Shown one piece after another: positions 10,353 to 20,544 of a stretch of DNA of 64,000 bases (its first letter is position 1; every line of letters starts with the position of its first letter). Source of the stretch: Brucellaceae bacterium (GTDB lineage Bacteria; Pseudomonadota; Alphaproteobacteria; Rhizobiales; Rhizobiaceae); contig JACKJV010000004.1 of assembly GCA_020637775.1 (NCBI GenBank), positions 62,001 through 126,000 on the forward strand. The letters run 5' to 3'. Both the position numbers and the translations under genes were made by a program. The notes beneath the pieces were generated by a model that saw nothing but the letters and a program-made list of their open reading frames with translations, searched no databases and was not told where the DNA came from.

Positions 10353-11038
10353 CGGACTCGCCGCTCGCCCTCGCCGTCGTCTTTCACGTCGGCCCGGTGC
10401 CCGTGACGCAGCCGGTCGTCGTCACCTGGGGCATCATTGCGCTGATGGCGGTCCTGTCCTTCGCCCTGAGGCGCAGCCTCGCGCTGCGGCCGTCCTGGCC
10501 GCAGGCCGTGGTGGAACTGGTCGTCTCGACGCTCGACAGCCAGATCCGCGCCACCATCCCGGGTGAGCCGGCGCGCTTCCGGGGACTGATCGGAACGCTG
10601 CTCCTGTTCATCCTGATCGCCAACTGGTCGTCGCTGGTGCCGGGGATCGAGCCGCCGACCGCGCATCTTGAAACCGACGCGGCGCTTGCGCTCATCGTCT
10701 TCCTCGCGGCCATCTATTTCGGCATCCGCGAGCAGGGGCTGCGGGGCTATCTGGCCGGTTTTGCCCGCCCGACCTGGGTGATGATCCCGCTGAACCTGAT
10801 CGAGCAGGTGACACGCGCCTTCTCGCTGATGGTGCGGCTGTTCGGAAACGTGATGAGCGGGGTTTTCGTCATCGGCATCGTCCTGTCGCTGGCAGGACTC
10901 CTGGTGCCGATACCGCTGATGGCGCTCGATCTGCTGACCGGGGCCGTCCAGGCCTATATCTTTGCCACCCTGGCGCTGGTGTTCATTGCCGCCGCGGTCG
11001 AGGATGGCCCCCTCAACAAGAAGGAGAACCGCCCGTGA
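10349..11038 (+). CDS. atpB: N-type ATPase subunit a
   Basis: A 229-residue membrane subunit forming the ion half-channels against the c-ring. Several helices are visible, including [16 protein letters not shown] and [12 protein letters not shown]. The conserved signature [22 protein letters not shown] contains the essential Arg of RLFGN, followed by [16 protein letters not shown] near the C-terminus. It starts with ATG overlapping atpR and is coupled to atpE by a GTGA overlap. Confidence 0.93.
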   Translation: MTDSPLALAVVFHVGPVPVTQPVVVTWGIIALMAVLSFALRRSLALRPSWPQAVVELVVSTLDSQIRATIPGEPARFRGLIGTLLLFILIANWSSLVPGIEPPTAHLETDAALALIVFLAAIYFGIREQGLRGYLAGFARPTWVMIPLNLIEQVTRAFSLMVRLFGNVMSGVFVIGIVLSLAGLLVPIPLMALDLLTGAVQAYIFATLALVFIAAAVEDGPLNKKENRP

Positions 11039-11289
11039 CCCCGGTCGACTACATAGAGATCGTCAGCATGCTCGGCGCCGTGATCGCTGTCTGCTTCGGG
11101 GCCATCGGTCCGGCGCTGGCCGAGGGCCGCGCCGTCGCCGCGGCCATGGACGCGATCGCCCGCCAGCCCGAGGCAGCGGGCACGCTCTCGCGCACGCTTT
11201 TCGTCGGACTTGCGATGATCGAGACGATGGCGATCTACTGCCTCGTCGTCGCACTCCTGCTGCTCTTCGCCAACCCCTTCGTGCAATGA
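11035..11289 (+). CDS. atpE: N-type ATPase subunit c, sodium-type ligand pattern
   Basis: An 84-residue two-helix hairpin forming the rotor ring. Helix 1 carries Glu30 in [10 protein letters not shown], the loop is ARQPEAAG, and helix 2 carries the ion-carrying Glu63 in MIETMAIYC, followed by Thr64 and Tyr68. A Gln or Glu in helix 1 together with Glu-Ser/Thr in helix 2 is the known signature of Na+-coordinating c subunits, and most N-ATPases share it. Na+ pumping is therefore inferred for this enzyme. The start is GTG, overlapping the atpB stop. Confidence 0.92.
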   Translation: MTPVDYIEIVSMLGAVIAVCFGAIGPALAEGRAVAAAMDAIARQPEAAGTLSRTLFVGLAMIETMAIYCLVVALLLLFANPFVQ

Positions 11290-11293
11290 GCCG

Positions 11294-12040
11294 ATGACCT
11301 TCGACTGGGCCACCTTTGCCTTTCAGCTCGTCAACGTCCTGGTTCTGCTGGCGATCCTCACGCATTTCCTTTTCCGCCCGGTGGCAGGGATCATCAGCAA
11401 GCGGCAGGCAGAGACCGATGCGGCGCTCGAACGGGCCGAGGCCATGCGGGCAGAGGCCCTGGCCGCGGCCGAACGGGCGAAAGCCGAGGCCGATGCGAAT
11501 GCCGCCGCCCGGCGCGACGTTCTTGCCAAGGCGCAGGACGAGGCGGCGGCCGAGCGCGCGTGCCTTGTCGAGGACGCGCGGGCCGAGGCGGCGAAGCTGG
11601 TAAAGGCCGCGCAGGCCCAGGCCGAGGATATCGTGGCCATGTCGGAGGCGCGGACGCTGGCGCGTGCCCGCGACCTTGCGGAAACGATCGCGGCACGGGC
11701 GCTGGCCGCGCAGCCGCGCCCACCGACGCCTGAAGCCTATGCCGAACGGCTGGCCGAAGCCCTGGTTGCTCTTCCCGAGGACGCCCGCTTATCGATGTTC
11801 GGCTCCGGACCGCTGACGCTGGTCTCGGCACAGCCGCTCTGCGGTGCCGAACTCGGCGTCGTGCGGGAAGCGCTGGCGGGCGTTCCGGGGCTGGCGGGGA
11901 TGTCCCCAGAGGCTGAGGTCGATCCGGGGCTCATCGCGGGGCTTGAACTGCGAGGCGTTTCAGGCGTCGTCCACAATTCCCTCGCGCATGATCTGGCGCG
12001 CATCGCGGAGGCGCTCGATGGCGACGGATCCGCCGGTTGA
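11294..12040 (+). CDS. atpF: N-type ATPase subunit b with delta-like C-terminus
   Basis: A 248-residue stator subunit. One N-terminal membrane helix ([20 protein letters not shown]) is followed by [22 protein letters not shown] and a long Ala/Glu/Arg-rich coiled coil to about residue 130. The last 90 residues ([15 protein letters not shown]...[30 protein letters not shown]) resemble the C-terminal part of delta. N-ATPase operons lack a separate atpH for delta, so this extended b subunit probably takes over the stator contact. It overlaps atpA by 23 bases. Confidence 0.88.
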   Translation: MTFDWATFAFQLVNVLVLLAILTHFLFRPVAGIISKRQAETDAALERAEAMRAEALAAAERAKAEADANAAARRDVLAKAQDEAAAERACLVEDARAEAAKLVKAAQAQAEDIVAMSEARTLARARDLAETIAARALAAQPRPPTPEAYAERLAEALVALPEDARLSMFGSGPLTLVSAQPLCGAELGVVREALAGVPGLAGMSPEAEVDPGLIAGLELRGVSGVVHNSLAHDLARIAEALDGDGSAG

Positions 12041-13526
12041 GGCGCTGAAGGCCCGCATAGCAGGCGCGGCGCTCGGACCAGAGGCCGAGGAGTCCGGGGT
12101 CGTCGTCGAGGTCGCCGACGGTCTTGCCCATGTCGCAGGCCTGCCCGGCGCGCGGCTTGGCGAGGTGCTGGCCTTTCCGGACGGGACGCGCGCACTGGTC
12201 CTGACCCTCGACGAGGAAACGCTTCAGGCGGCCTTCCTCGATCCCGCGGCCGGGCTTTCTTCCGGCAGTGCGGCGCGGCGCACCGGGCGCCTCGTGCGTG
12301 TACCGGTCGGGGAGGGGCTTTTCGGCCGGGTCGTCGATCCCCTGGGCCGACCGCTCGACGGCCTCGGACCCGTCACCGCGACGGAGACCCGGACGGCCGA
12401 ACGTCCGGCGCCCCGGATCATCGAGCGCGACTTCGTGACCGAACCTGTCGAGACCGGCCTTCTGGTGGTCGACTCGCTGTTTGCCATCGGGCGGGGGCAG
12501 CGCGAACTGATCATCGGCGAGCGCGGCACCGGCAAGACCTCGATCGCGGTCGACACGATACTGAACCAGAAATCGAGCGACATCGTCTCGGTGTATGTCG
12601 CGATTGGCCAACGCACGACCGCCGTGCGCCGGGTGATCGAGGCGGTGCGCGCCAACGGCGCTTTCGACCGGACGATCTTCGTCGTTGCTCCGGCCACCGC
12701 GCAGCCCGGGCTGCGCTGGCTCGCGCCGTTCACCGCGACGACCATGGCCGAATGGGTTCGCGACCGGGGCGGACACGCGCTCATCGTCTACGACGACCTG
12801 ACCAAGCACGCCGCCGTACACCGGGAGCTTGCCCTGCTCTCGCGCCAGCCGCCTGGGCGCGAGGCCTATCCCGGCGACATCTTCTATCTCCATGCCAGGC
12901 TTCTGGAACGGTCGGCGAAGCTGTCGAAGGCAAAAGGCGGCGGGTCGCTCACGGCGCTTCCCATCGCCGAGATCGAGGCCGGGAACCTCGCCGCCTATAT
13001 CCCGACCAACCTGATCTCGATTTCCGACGGACAGCTCGTCACGTCGGCGGCACTCTTTGCGGCGAACCAGCGCCCGGCGGTCGATATCGGGCATTCGGTC
13101 AGCCGGGTCGGCGGCAAGACGCAGGCGGGGGCGCTGAAGGCGGTGGCGGGGCGGGTCCGCCTCGACTATGCACAATATCTGGAGATGAAGGTGTTTGCCC
13201 GCTTCGGCGGTTTCGGCGACAGCGCGATGGCCGCGCAGCTCGCCCGAGGCGAGCGGATCGGCGCCCTTCTGGCGCAGGCGCGTTATGCGCCACTTCCCAC
13301 TGCGGCTCAGGTGGCGCTGTTCGCCGCGCTGACCGACGGCGCCCTCGATGACGTCGCGCCCGAGGCCATGGCAAACGTGAAGGCCGCGCTGGTGCCGATC
13401 ATCAATGCCGACCCGGCGCTGGCTGCGTTCCGGGCGGCGCCCGACAGGCTGGATGCGGCAACGCGCAAGGCGCTCGTGGCCAGCGTTTCTGCCGCCGTGA
13501 TCAAGGGCGGAGGGCAGGAAAGGTGA
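12018..13526 (+). CDS. atpA: N-type ATPase subunit alpha
   Basis: A 502-residue alpha subunit, the non-catalytic nucleotide-binding partner of beta. Visible are the N-terminal barrel ([26 protein letters not shown]), the P-loop [49 protein letters not shown] and [32 protein letters not shown] placed the start at the ATG at 12018 ([14 protein letters not shown]); an upstream in-frame extension back to 11844 only reads through atpF. The stop is coupled to atpG. Confidence 0.93.
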   Translation: MATDPPVEALKARIAGAALGPEAEESGVVVEVADGLAHVAGLPGARLGEVLAFPDGTRALVLTLDEETLQAAFLDPAAGLSSGSAARRTGRLVRVPVGEGLFGRVVDPLGRPLDGLGPVTATETRTAERPAPRIIERDFVTEPVETGLLVVDSLFAIGRGQRELIIGERGTGKTSIAVDTILNQKSSDIVSVYVAIGQRTTAVRRVIEAVRANGAFDRTIFVVAPATAQPGLRWLAPFTATTMAEWVRDRGGHALIVYDDLTKHAAVHRELALLSRQPPGREAYPGDIFYLHARLLERSAKLSKAKGGGSLTALPIAEIEAGNLAAYIPTNLISISDGQLVTSAALFAANQRPAVDIGHSVSRVGGKTQAGALKAVAGRVRLDYAQYLEMKVFARFGGFGDSAMAAQLARGERIGALLAQARYAPLPTAAQVALFAALTDGALDDVAPEAMANVKAALVPIINADPALAAFRAAPDRLDAATRKALVASVSAAVIKGGGQER

Positions 13527-14362
13527 GCCGGCCGGAGGAAATACAGGAGCGTATCGGCAACATCCGCCAGATCGACAGCATCGTTTCGACGCTGCGGGCA
13601 ATTGCGGCGGCGCATCAGATCGAGGCGCGCGCCCATCTGGACGCCATCCGCGCGCATGAGGCGGCCGTGGCCGAGGCGCTTTCCGTGGCGCTCGCCGCGC
13701 TGTCGGACGTGCCGCAGGACATCGCGGACCCGGGACCGGGCCTTGCCATCGTCGTCGGCGGAACTCAGGGGTTCTGCGGTGCCTATGCCGACCGGCTGGC
13801 CGAAGCGGCCAGGGCCGAGGCGGACCGTGGCGCGCGGCTGATGGTCGTCGGCGCGCGCACTGCCGGGGCGCTCGGTTCCGATCCACCACCGGTCTGGACC
13901 GGGGACATGGTCGCCCATGCGCGCGAGATACCCGCCTTCGCCGGACGCCTCGCCGACGCGCTCCTTGCCGAGGTCCTGCGCAGCCCGGGGCTCGCGGTGC
14001 GCATCGTGTTCGCCGATCCGGCAGAGCGGACGTTGCCGCTTGTCCACCGCCGGCTCTTTCCGTTCGACTTCACGCGGTTTGCGCCCTGGCGGGGTGGCGG
14101 CGTGCGGACAACGCTGGCTCCCGAGACACTTGTTGCCGCGCTGGTCGAGGAATATGTCTTCACCGAGATCTGCGAGGCTCTGATGCTGGGCTTCGCCGCC
14201 GAGAATGCCGCCCGCGTCGCCGCTATGGCCAGGGCCCGGTCGAATGTGCGCGATCGGCAGGCCGAGCTCGAAAGCGCGTTCCGGCGCGCCCGGCAGGACC
14301 AGATGACCACCGAGATCATCGAGGTGACCTCCGCCGACACCGATATCGGGCACCATGGCTGA
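13523..14362 (+). CDS. atpG: N-type ATPase subunit gamma
   Basis: A 279-residue divergent gamma subunit, the central rotor shaft. The N-terminal helix ([31 protein letters not shown]) and the C-terminal helix ([23 protein letters not shown]...[15 protein letters not shown]) form the coiled coil inside the alpha/beta hexamer. The Rossmann-like middle carries [13 protein letters not shown]. It is the last gene of the operon; the start is a GTG overlapping the atpA stop (GTGA). No hairpin terminator is obvious after it. Confidence 0.88.
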   Translation: MSRPEEIQERIGNIRQIDSIVSTLRAIAAAHQIEARAHLDAIRAHEAAVAEALSVALAALSDVPQDIADPGPGLAIVVGGTQGFCGAYADRLAEAARAEADRGARLMVVGARTAGALGSDPPPVWTGDMVAHAREIPAFAGRLADALLAEVLRSPGLAVRIVFADPAERTLPLVHRRLFPFDFTRFAPWRGGGVRTTLAPETLVAALVEEYVFTEICEALMLGFAAENAARVAAMARARSNVRDRQAELESAFRRARQDQMTTEIIEVTSADTDIGHHG

Positions 14363-14625
14363 ATGTCGTGCCACCCAGTCGCGGTGCTGACCTTTTCCCA
14401 GCGTGGCGACGGCAAGGCGGTGTCCGCCGTCAAGGACCGGCTTGCCCCTTGGTGCCCCGCGGCGTATTTTTGAAGATGCTTGTGTATGCGTCCGTGCACT
14501 CCAACGACGGAATCGTGAATGAACGCAGCGTGTGGTGGCCAGGAGCGAATTTACGGCACGCAGGAATGGGCAGCGGTAGGGCATGCTTGCCCTATCCGCG
14601 CGACCCGCGGCAGACGGGGGATGTC

Positions 14626-15600
14626 ATGAAACGGAACGACGAACCCCAGCCGGGAAAGCCTTACCCGGCTCATCCGACGCTTCGGCGGCAGCCCTTGCCA
14701 TGGACCGATCCGAAGCCCGACAGCGAGGATCCGCGATCGTCTGACCTTGTTGCCGCCATCCTGAAAAGTCCGGAATACCGCGAGGCCGACGCGGATACCG
14801 AATATCTGCGAAGTGACGTCACCCGTGGCGTGCGGCTTCAACTGGATTTCCAGAAAACGGAGCATCTTCTCCAGACGCACGGGATCGGGCACTCGATTGT
14901 CGTCTTTGGCAGTACACGGGTTTGTGAGCCGGCGGCTGCGGAACGGAGCGTCACGATGCTGGAAGCCGAATGCGCCCGGAATCCGGGCAATGCGGATCTG
15001 GCGCGGAAATTGCGCATCGCACGGCGGGTCGAGGCAAAGAGCCGCTACTACCGGATCGCGCAGGATTTCGGCCGGCTGGTCGGGAATGCCGGATTTCCCG
15101 AAGGTGAAAGGCTCGTCATCCTGACCGGCGGTGGCCCAGGGCTGATGGAGGCTGCCAATCGCGGCGCGCATGACGCAGGGGCTCCGACCGTGGGCCTCAA
15201 CATCACGCTTCCGCATGAACAGTTTCCAAACCCCTATCTGACACCCGGCCTTTGCTTCCGATTGCACTATTTCGCGATACGCAAGCTGCATTTCCTTTTG
15301 CGCGCGCGGGCGCTGGTGGTGTTTCCGGGGGGCTATGGCACGCTCGACGAACTGTTCGAAACACTCACCCTGATACAGACGCGCAAGATCGCGCCACTGC
15401 CGGTCATCCTCGTCGGAGAGGACTACTGGCAGCGGGTGTTCGACCCAGATTTCCTTGTCGAGGAAGGGGTGATCGATCCCGAGGATCGCGATCTTTTCTG
15501 GTTTGCCGAAACTGCCGAGGAAATCTGGACCGACATCCTGCGCTGGTATGAGCGTGCCGGACGGCCATTGCTGGTTGAACGGGAACAGGGGAGGAAATGA
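14626..15600 (+). CDS. LOG-family (TIGR00730-type) protein
   Basis: A 324-residue protein. Its C-terminal two thirds form the Rossmann-like LOG fold with ILTGGGPGLMEAANRGAHDAG and the diagnostic PGGYGTLDELFETLTLIQTRK motif, in which the PGGxGTxxE residues bind a nucleotide phosphate. Relatives hydrolyse nucleoside monophosphates such as cytokinin ribotides, but this longer form has an extra N-terminal region of about 95 residues (HPTLRRQPLPWTDPKPDSEDPRSSDLV) and its substrate is unknown. The ATG at 14626 follows a G-rich site. The stop overlaps the next gene's start, so the two are co-expressed. Confidence 0.85.
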   Translation: MKRNDEPQPGKPYPAHPTLRRQPLPWTDPKPDSEDPRSSDLVAAILKSPEYREADADTEYLRSDVTRGVRLQLDFQKTEHLLQTHGIGHSIVVFGSTRVCEPAAAERSVTMLEAECARNPGNADLARKLRIARRVEAKSRYYRIAQDFGRLVGNAGFPEGERLVILTGGGPGLMEAANRGAHDAGAPTVGLNITLPHEQFPNPYLTPGLCFRLHYFAIRKLHFLLRARALVVFPGGYGTLDELFETLTLIQTRKIAPLPVILVGEDYWQRVFDPDFLVEEGVIDPEDRDLFWFAETAEEIWTDILRWYERAGRPLLVEREQGRK

Positions 15601-16973
15601 TCATGCGGCTTTCGTTTCACGGCGCCGCGGGGGGCGTCACTGGTTCATGCCACCTGCTCGCCGCAAAAGGAAAGAGGATCCTGATCGACTGCGGGATGTT
15701 CCAGGGGGGGCGAGAACTGCATGAGGAAAATGCCGACGACTTCGGCTTCGACCCGGCTTCGATCGACCTGCTGCTTCTGACACACGCCCATCTCGACCAC
15801 TGCGGCCGCATTCCGCTTCTGGTCAAGCAGGGGTTCTCTGGAGAAATCATCTGCACCGCGGCCACACGCGACCTGACACGCCTGGTGCTGCTGGATTCGG
15901 CACATATCCACGAGGAGGAGGCGCGGCGGCGGCAGCGGCACGGCGGCGGGCAGGGGCCGCTTTACGACAGGGTTGATGCCCTCGACAGTCTCGAACAGTT
16001 CGGGCGCGTCGCCAGGTACGGCAAGCCGATCGACCTTGGCGGGGGGATTCTTGCCACATGGCATGATGCCGGCCATATCCTCGGGTCGGCCAGCATCAGT
16101 CTGGACGTGACCGAAGCCGGCCAGACCAAACGTATCCTCTTCTCCGGAGATATCGGACCGTCCGTCCGCCCGCTGCTCAACGAGCCGCAGCCACCCCGCG
16201 ATGTCGACATCGTTGTGATGGAAAGTACCTATGGTGATCGCGATCACCGGTCGATGGAAAGCTCGGTCGTGGAATTTCACGATGCGGTTCGCGAAACCAT
16301 AGCGCGCGGCGGCAATGTCGTCATTCCGACCTTCGCTCTGGAGCGCGCGCAGGAGCTGCTCTACTTCCTGCGCGAGGGGATGACATCGGGCGAACTCCCG
16401 AAATATCTGCGGGTGTTCCTGGACTCGCCCATGGCGATCTCGGCGACGCGGATCTACCGGCGTCACCCCGATGACATGAAACCCGAAATCGCCGCCCGTC
16501 TCGGACAACGGACGGATCCCCTGGACCTTCCCGAACTCGAATTCGTGGAGGAGGCCTCGGAGTCCATCGCGCTGAACACGATCCGCTCGGGCGGGGTATT
16601 CCTGGCGGGGTCGGGCATGTGCACCGGGGGAAGGGTGCGGCACCATCTGCGGCACAATCTGGGCCATGAGGATTGCAGCGTCATCTTCGTGGGGTTCGCC
16701 GCCGAGGGCACGCTGGCGCGGATCATCATCGACGGGGCGCGGTCGGTGAGGCTTTTCGGAAGCGAGATACCGGTGCGGGCCCGGATTCACACGATCAACG
16801 GCTTCTCCGCTCATGCCGGCCGATCCGACCTGATCGCCTGGCACAAACGCACCGGCAACCCTGCCAGGACATTTCTGGTCCATGGCGAGGAGGCGGGACG
16901 CAAAGCGCTGTCGGAGGGACTGGGCAACAAGGGGATCGAAATGCCGGTTCTGCACCAGCGCTATGATCTCTGA
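15597..16973 (+). CDS. Beta-CASP metallo-beta-lactamase-fold ribonuclease-like protein
   Basis: A 458-residue protein of the CPSF73/Ysh1-like bacterial beta-CASP group. The lactamase part starts at residue 3 (LSFHGAAGGVTGSCHLL), with THAHLDHCGRIPLL supplying the HxHxDH zinc ligands, HDAGHILGSASI and FSGDIG. The beta-CASP insert follows, then GSGMCTGGRVRHHL, TINGFSAHAGRSDLIAW and the final VHGEE. Such enzymes process RNA. It overlaps the LOG-family gene by 4 bases. The same set of LOG, beta-CASP and PHA-synthase genes next to an ATPase suggests a stress or low-energy programme, but that is inference. Confidence 0.88.
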   Translation: MIMRLSFHGAAGGVTGSCHLLAAKGKRILIDCGMFQGGRELHEENADDFGFDPASIDLLLLTHAHLDHCGRIPLLVKQGFSGEIICTAATRDLTRLVLLDSAHIHEEEARRRQRHGGGQGPLYDRVDALDSLEQFGRVARYGKPIDLGGGILATWHDAGHILGSASISLDVTEAGQTKRILFSGDIGPSVRPLLNEPQPPRDVDIVVMESTYGDRDHRSMESSVVEFHDAVRETIARGGNVVIPTFALERAQELLYFLREGMTSGELPKYLRVFLDSPMAISATRIYRRHPDDMKPEIAARLGQRTDPLDLPELEFVEEASESIALNTIRSGGVFLAGSGMCTGGRVRHHLRHNLGHEDCSVIFVGFAAEGTLARIIIDGARSVRLFGSEIPVRARIHTINGFSAHAGRSDLIAWHKRTGNPARTFLVHGEEAGRKALSEGLGNKGIEMPVLHQRYDL

Positions 16974-17068
16974 CACGGGCGGACAACCACCGCTTCCGCA
17001 CGGTCGCTGGGCCGGGCGTCTCCGGGCGGGGGAATGACCTGCCTGATGCGGGGAGTTGGCCGGCGGAC

Positions 17069-17082
17069 TTGTTCTCGATCAA
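17069..17082. promoter_or_regulatory. FNR/FnrL-like box upstream of phaC
   Basis: The site TTGTT-CTCG-ATCAA differs by one base from the FNR/Anr consensus TTGAT-N4-ATCAA. It lies 120 bases before the PHA synthase start in the 229-base gap after the beta-CASP gene. It suggests oxygen-responsive control of phaC. No other equally good site was seen before the neighbouring genes. Confidence 0.45.
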
Positions 17083-17202
17083 GGTGAAGTGCGGGTGCGG
17101 CGGATATGCAGGATGCTCGGCGATTTCAGTGGCGGGGCCAGGCCGCGATCCGTCGCTCCTGGCGCGTCGGCTTTCGAACCATGATCCCTCGGAGTTCGGC
17201 AG

Positions 17203-19035
17203 ATGACGAAATCTTCCAGCAAGGCATCAACGGACGCGCCAGGGCGGTCCCTTCCGGTGGTCCTGCCAACACCCGCCGGCACCGTGCAGCGACCGGCGCC
17301 GCGGCAGCAACAGGGGCCGCGACATCCGCACCAGAACCTGGACCGGGCGGCGCGGGCGGCGGTTGCGCGGCTGAGCGCGGGGCTTTCGCCACATTCCTTC
17401 TTCGACGCCTGGGCCGATTGGGCCCAGCACCTCAGCCAGGCTCCGGGCCGGCAACTGGAACTGATCGAACGCGCGCAGCGCAACGCCCTTGCGCTGATGT
17501 CGCATCGCTTCGATACGGAGGGCGACAGGGCGCCACCCTTCGCACCCAAGCCATTCGATCACCGGTTCCGCCATCCCGGCTGGCAGAAGCTGCCCTTCAG
17601 CCTTTGGCAGCAGTCCTTTCTCGCCGCGCAGGACTGGTGGGACCATGCGACCGACCATCTGCGCGGCCTGCGGCCCGAAAACGCGGACCGGACCCGCTTC
17701 ATGGCGCGCCAGGCGCTCGACATCATGTCGCCGTCCAATTTCCCGGCCCTGAATCCCGAGATCGTCGAGACCACCCTCCATTCCGGGGGGCGCAACCTTG
17801 CCGAGGGAGCCGCCAATTTCGTCCATGATGCGATCAAGACCGTCATGCAATCGCGCGACCCGGCGCCCGAGGGGTACAGGATTGGCGAGGACCTGGCCTG
17901 CACGCCGGGGCAGGTGGTGTTCCGCAACGACCTGTTCGAGTTGATCCAGTATTCGCCGCGGACCGCCGAAGTCCGGGCAGAACCGATCCTGATCGTGCCA
18001 GCCTGGATCATGAAATACTACATCCTCGACCTGTCGCCACAGAACTCCATGGTGAACTATCTGGTCGGGCAGGGGTTCACGGTTTTCGCGATCTCCTGGT
18101 GCAATCCCACTGCCGGGCAGTGCGACCTCTCGCTGGAGGACTACCGCAAGTTTGGCGTGATGGCGGCGCTCGATGCCGTGAACGCCATCGTCCCGGATCG
18201 CAAGGTTCATGCCGTCGGCTATTGCCTCGGCGGAACGATCCTGGCGATCGCGGCCGCCACGATGGCGCGGGATCGCGACGACCGGCTCGCGTCGATCACG
18301 CTGATGGCGGCGCAGGTGGATTTCGCAGAGGCGGGCGAACTGCTGCTCTTCGTCGATGAAAGCCAGGTGGCCTTCCTTGAGGACATGATGTGGGACCAGG
18401 GCTATCTCGACCGGCCGCAGATGGCGCGCACCTTCTCCGCGATCCGGTCGGAGGACCTGATCTGGTCGCGGGCCGTGCAGCGTTACTGGCTGGGACAGGA
18501 CGACACGCCCACGGACATGGGTGTGTGGCTGGCCGACACGACGCGCATGCCTGCGCGGATGCATTCGCAATATCTGCGCGGCCTGTTCCTGGAAAACCGG
18601 TTGAGCGCGGGCCGCTTTTCTGTCGAGGGCCGGGTGATCGCATTGAAGGATATCTCGGCGCCGCTCTTCGTCGTCGCCACGGAGACCGATCACATCGCGC
18701 CGTGGCGCTCGGTCTACAAGACGCAGCTTTTCACCGATTGCGACCTGACCTTCGCGCTGACCAGCGGCGGCCACAACAGCGGTATCGTCAACGAACCGGG
18801 AAATCCGCGCAGCCGCTACCGGATCTCGCACCGGCCACAGGGCGCGCTTTATGTCGGACCGGACGACTGGCTGGCGCGCAATCCCGACCGGCCGGGTTCC
18901 TGGTGGCCGGCGTGGCGGGACTGGCTGGCAGATCGCAGCAGTGCCATGGTCATGCCACACCGGCACCTTGGCGCACCCGAACGCGGCTATCCTCCGCTCG
19001 AGGCAGCACCGGGCTCCTATGTGCACCAGACGTGA
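17203..19035 (+). CDS. phaC: Class I poly(3-hydroxyalkanoate) synthase
   Basis: A 610-residue PHA polymerase that joins hydroxyacyl-CoA monomers into storage polyester granules. The N-terminal PhaC_N region includes DHRFRHPGWQKLPFSLWQQSFL and SPSNFPALNPE. The alpha/beta-hydrolase core has PILIVPAWIMKYYILDLSPQNSMVNYLV and the lipase-like box GYCLGG with the active-site Cys. The catalytic Asp lies in ATETDHIAPW and the His in SGGHNSGIVN. The Ala/Pro/Gln-rich first 50 residues are variable. The ATG at 17203 (MTKSSSK) was chosen. It is flanked by an FNR-like site upstream and by an MFS gene downstream. Confidence 0.93.
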   Translation: MTKSSSKASTDAPGRSLPVVLPTPAGTVQRPAPRQQQGPRHPHQNLDRAARAAVARLSAGLSPHSFFDAWADWAQHLSQAPGRQLELIERAQRNALALMSHRFDTEGDRAPPFAPKPFDHRFRHPGWQKLPFSLWQQSFLAAQDWWDHATDHLRGLRPENADRTRFMARQALDIMSPSNFPALNPEIVETTLHSGGRNLAEGAANFVHDAIKTVMQSRDPAPEGYRIGEDLACTPGQVVFRNDLFELIQYSPRTAEVRAEPILIVPAWIMKYYILDLSPQNSMVNYLVGQGFTVFAISWCNPTAGQCDLSLEDYRKFGVMAALDAVNAIVPDRKVHAVGYCLGGTILAIAAATMARDRDDRLASITLMAAQVDFAEAGELLLFVDESQVAFLEDMMWDQGYLDRPQMARTFSAIRSEDLIWSRAVQRYWLGQDDTPTDMGVWLADTTRMPARMHSQYLRGLFLENRLSAGRFSVEGRVIALKDISAPLFVVATETDHIAPWRSVYKTQLFTDCDLTFALTSGGHNSGIVNEPGNPRSRYRISHRPQGALYVGPDDWLARNPDRPGSWWPAWRDWLADRSSAMVMPHRHLGAPERGYPPLEAAPGSYVHQT

Positions 19036-19098
19036 GCCTGGCGGCTGGCGTCACGCGGGTGCCGGTCCGCGTCCGTCCGGGCAGGCGGGGACAGGGAC

Positions 19099-20319
19099 AT
19101 GAAGCCGGCTGACCCGGGTACCCCGGCTGCATCCTCCTGGTGGCGTCTGCCGGCCGGGATCTGGGCGCTCGGATTCGTGTCGCTCCTGATGGATGTCTCA
19201 TCCGAGATGATTCACGCGTTGCTGCCGGTCTATCTGGTGGTGGGGCTCGGGGCGACGGCGCTGACCGTGGGCATCATCGAGGGGATCGCGGAAGCAACGG
19301 CAGCGATGACCAAGGTGTTCTCCGGGGCGCTGAGCGACCGGATCGGCCGGAGAAAGGAACTGGCGGCGCTGGGTTACGGTCTCGCTGCGATCACGAAACC
19401 GGTCTTTCCGCTGGCCCCGACAGTGGGCTGGCTGGTTGCCGCACGCTTCATCGACCGGGTGGGCAAGGGTATCCGAGGGGCGCCGCGCGATGCGTTGGTG
19501 GCCGACATCGCTCCTCCCGAATTGCGTGGCGCGGCCTTCGGGTTGCGCCAGTCGCTCGATACGGCCGGCGCCTTCTTGGGACCGCTGATCGCCATCGCGC
19601 TGATGTGGATGTTCGCGGAAAATTTCGCGGCGGTTTTCTGGATGGCGGTGATCCCTGCCCTTGCTTCGGTGGCGTTGATCCTGTTCGTCGTCCACGAGCC
19701 GGCGCGGCCCGAAGACGTGCGCAAGGTCGCGAATCCGCTCAGCCGGCGCAAGCTCGCCGATCTCGGGGCGATCTACTGGTGGGTTGTCGCGGTCGCGGCG
19801 GTGTTCACGCTGGCGCGGTTCAGCGAGGCCTTCCTGATCCTGCGGGCCGAGGGGGCGGGGCTGACGCTGGTCTTCGTGCCGCTGGTCCTGGTCGTGCTGA
19901 ATATCGCCTATGCGCTGTCGGCCTACCCGGTCGGCGCGCTGTCCGACAGCATGAACCGGACCAGCCTCCTCTTCGCAGGTCTCGTGCTGCTCGTTGCTGC
20001 CGACCTTGTGCTGGCCTTCGCGCCAGGTCTCTGGGGCGTCATGGCCGGCGTCGTGCTCTGGGGCCTGCATATGGGGTTCACCCAGGGGATATTTGCGGCG
20101 CTGGTGGCCGACTTCGCTCCACCGGAGTTGCGGGGTACGGCCTATGGCATGTTCAATCTGGTGACGGGTGTGGCGCTGCTGGCGGCCAGCGTCATCGCCG
20201 GGTTTCTTTGGGATGCCGTTGGCCCGCAGTGGACCTTCCTTGCCGGTGCGTTCTTCGCACTCCTGACCGCTGCCGGACTGATGCCGCTGGATAGAAACAG
20301 AGCCTCGCGGCCCCGATGA
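19099..20319 (+). CDS. MFS transporter
   Basis: A 406-residue inner-membrane transporter with about twelve helices. The typical MFS loop 2-3 motif is visible as GALSDRIGRRKELAALGYG, and its counterpart in the second half is GALSDSMNRTSLLFAG. FIDRVGKGIRGAPRDALVADI is the pattern seen in a subgroup of MFS proteins often found beside PHA or stress genes. The substrate cannot be read from the sequence. It starts 63 bases after phaC and is probably transcribed with it. Confidence 0.85.
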   Translation: MKPADPGTPAASSWWRLPAGIWALGFVSLLMDVSSEMIHALLPVYLVVGLGATALTVGIIEGIAEATAAMTKVFSGALSDRIGRRKELAALGYGLAAITKPVFPLAPTVGWLVAARFIDRVGKGIRGAPRDALVADIAPPELRGAAFGLRQSLDTAGAFLGPLIAIALMWMFAENFAAVFWMAVIPALASVALILFVVHEPARPEDVRKVANPLSRRKLADLGAIYWWVVAVAAVFTLARFSEAFLILRAEGAGLTLVFVPLVLVVLNIAYALSAYPVGALSDSMNRTSLLFAGLVLLVAADLVLAFAPGLWGVMAGVVLWGLHMGFTQGIFAALVADFAPPELRGTAYGMFNLVTGVALLAASVIAGFLWDAVGPQWTFLAGAFFALLTAAGLMPLDRNRASRPR

Positions 20320-20475
20320 TGAAATCGCCGCCAAAACCGGTTTTGCCCATCAGGGCCTCCTTGCCTTGAAATCCGGGAAGAAGGCGTCTGAAATTCCCGG
20401 GGCCATTCCCGGTGCGTTTGATGATACGGCTGTCTATACGTAATCCTGTTTGATTGTTAACATAAGAAAGACCGT

Positions 20476-20510
20476 GTGAAATTGCCGGGTCCGCCTTGGA
20501 GAAATTTCAC
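20476..20510. promoter_or_regulatory. Inverted repeat in the leader of the secreted SBP/RTX gene
   Basis: GTGAAATT at 20476-20483 and AATTTCAC at 20503-20510 form a perfect 8-base inverted repeat with a 19-base spacer, 35 bases before the start codon. It may be an operator or an mRNA hairpin. The surrounding 225-base gap is AT-richer than the rest of the region, as expected for a promoter. An AAAACCGGTTTT palindrome lies at 20333-20344 just after the MFS gene. Confidence 0.4.
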
Positions 20511-20544
20511 GTTATTGCCAAAGAGATCATTATCGGAGGCATAA

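Noticed and set aside
11931..13889. A 652-codon minus-strand frame opposite atpA and atpG
   Set aside because: Antisense to conserved ATPase subunits; Arg/Pro-rich composition typical of shadow frames.
20333..20344. AAAACCGGTTTT palindrome as a terminator of the MFS gene
   Set aside because: The stem is short and without a separate T tract; kept only as a mention.
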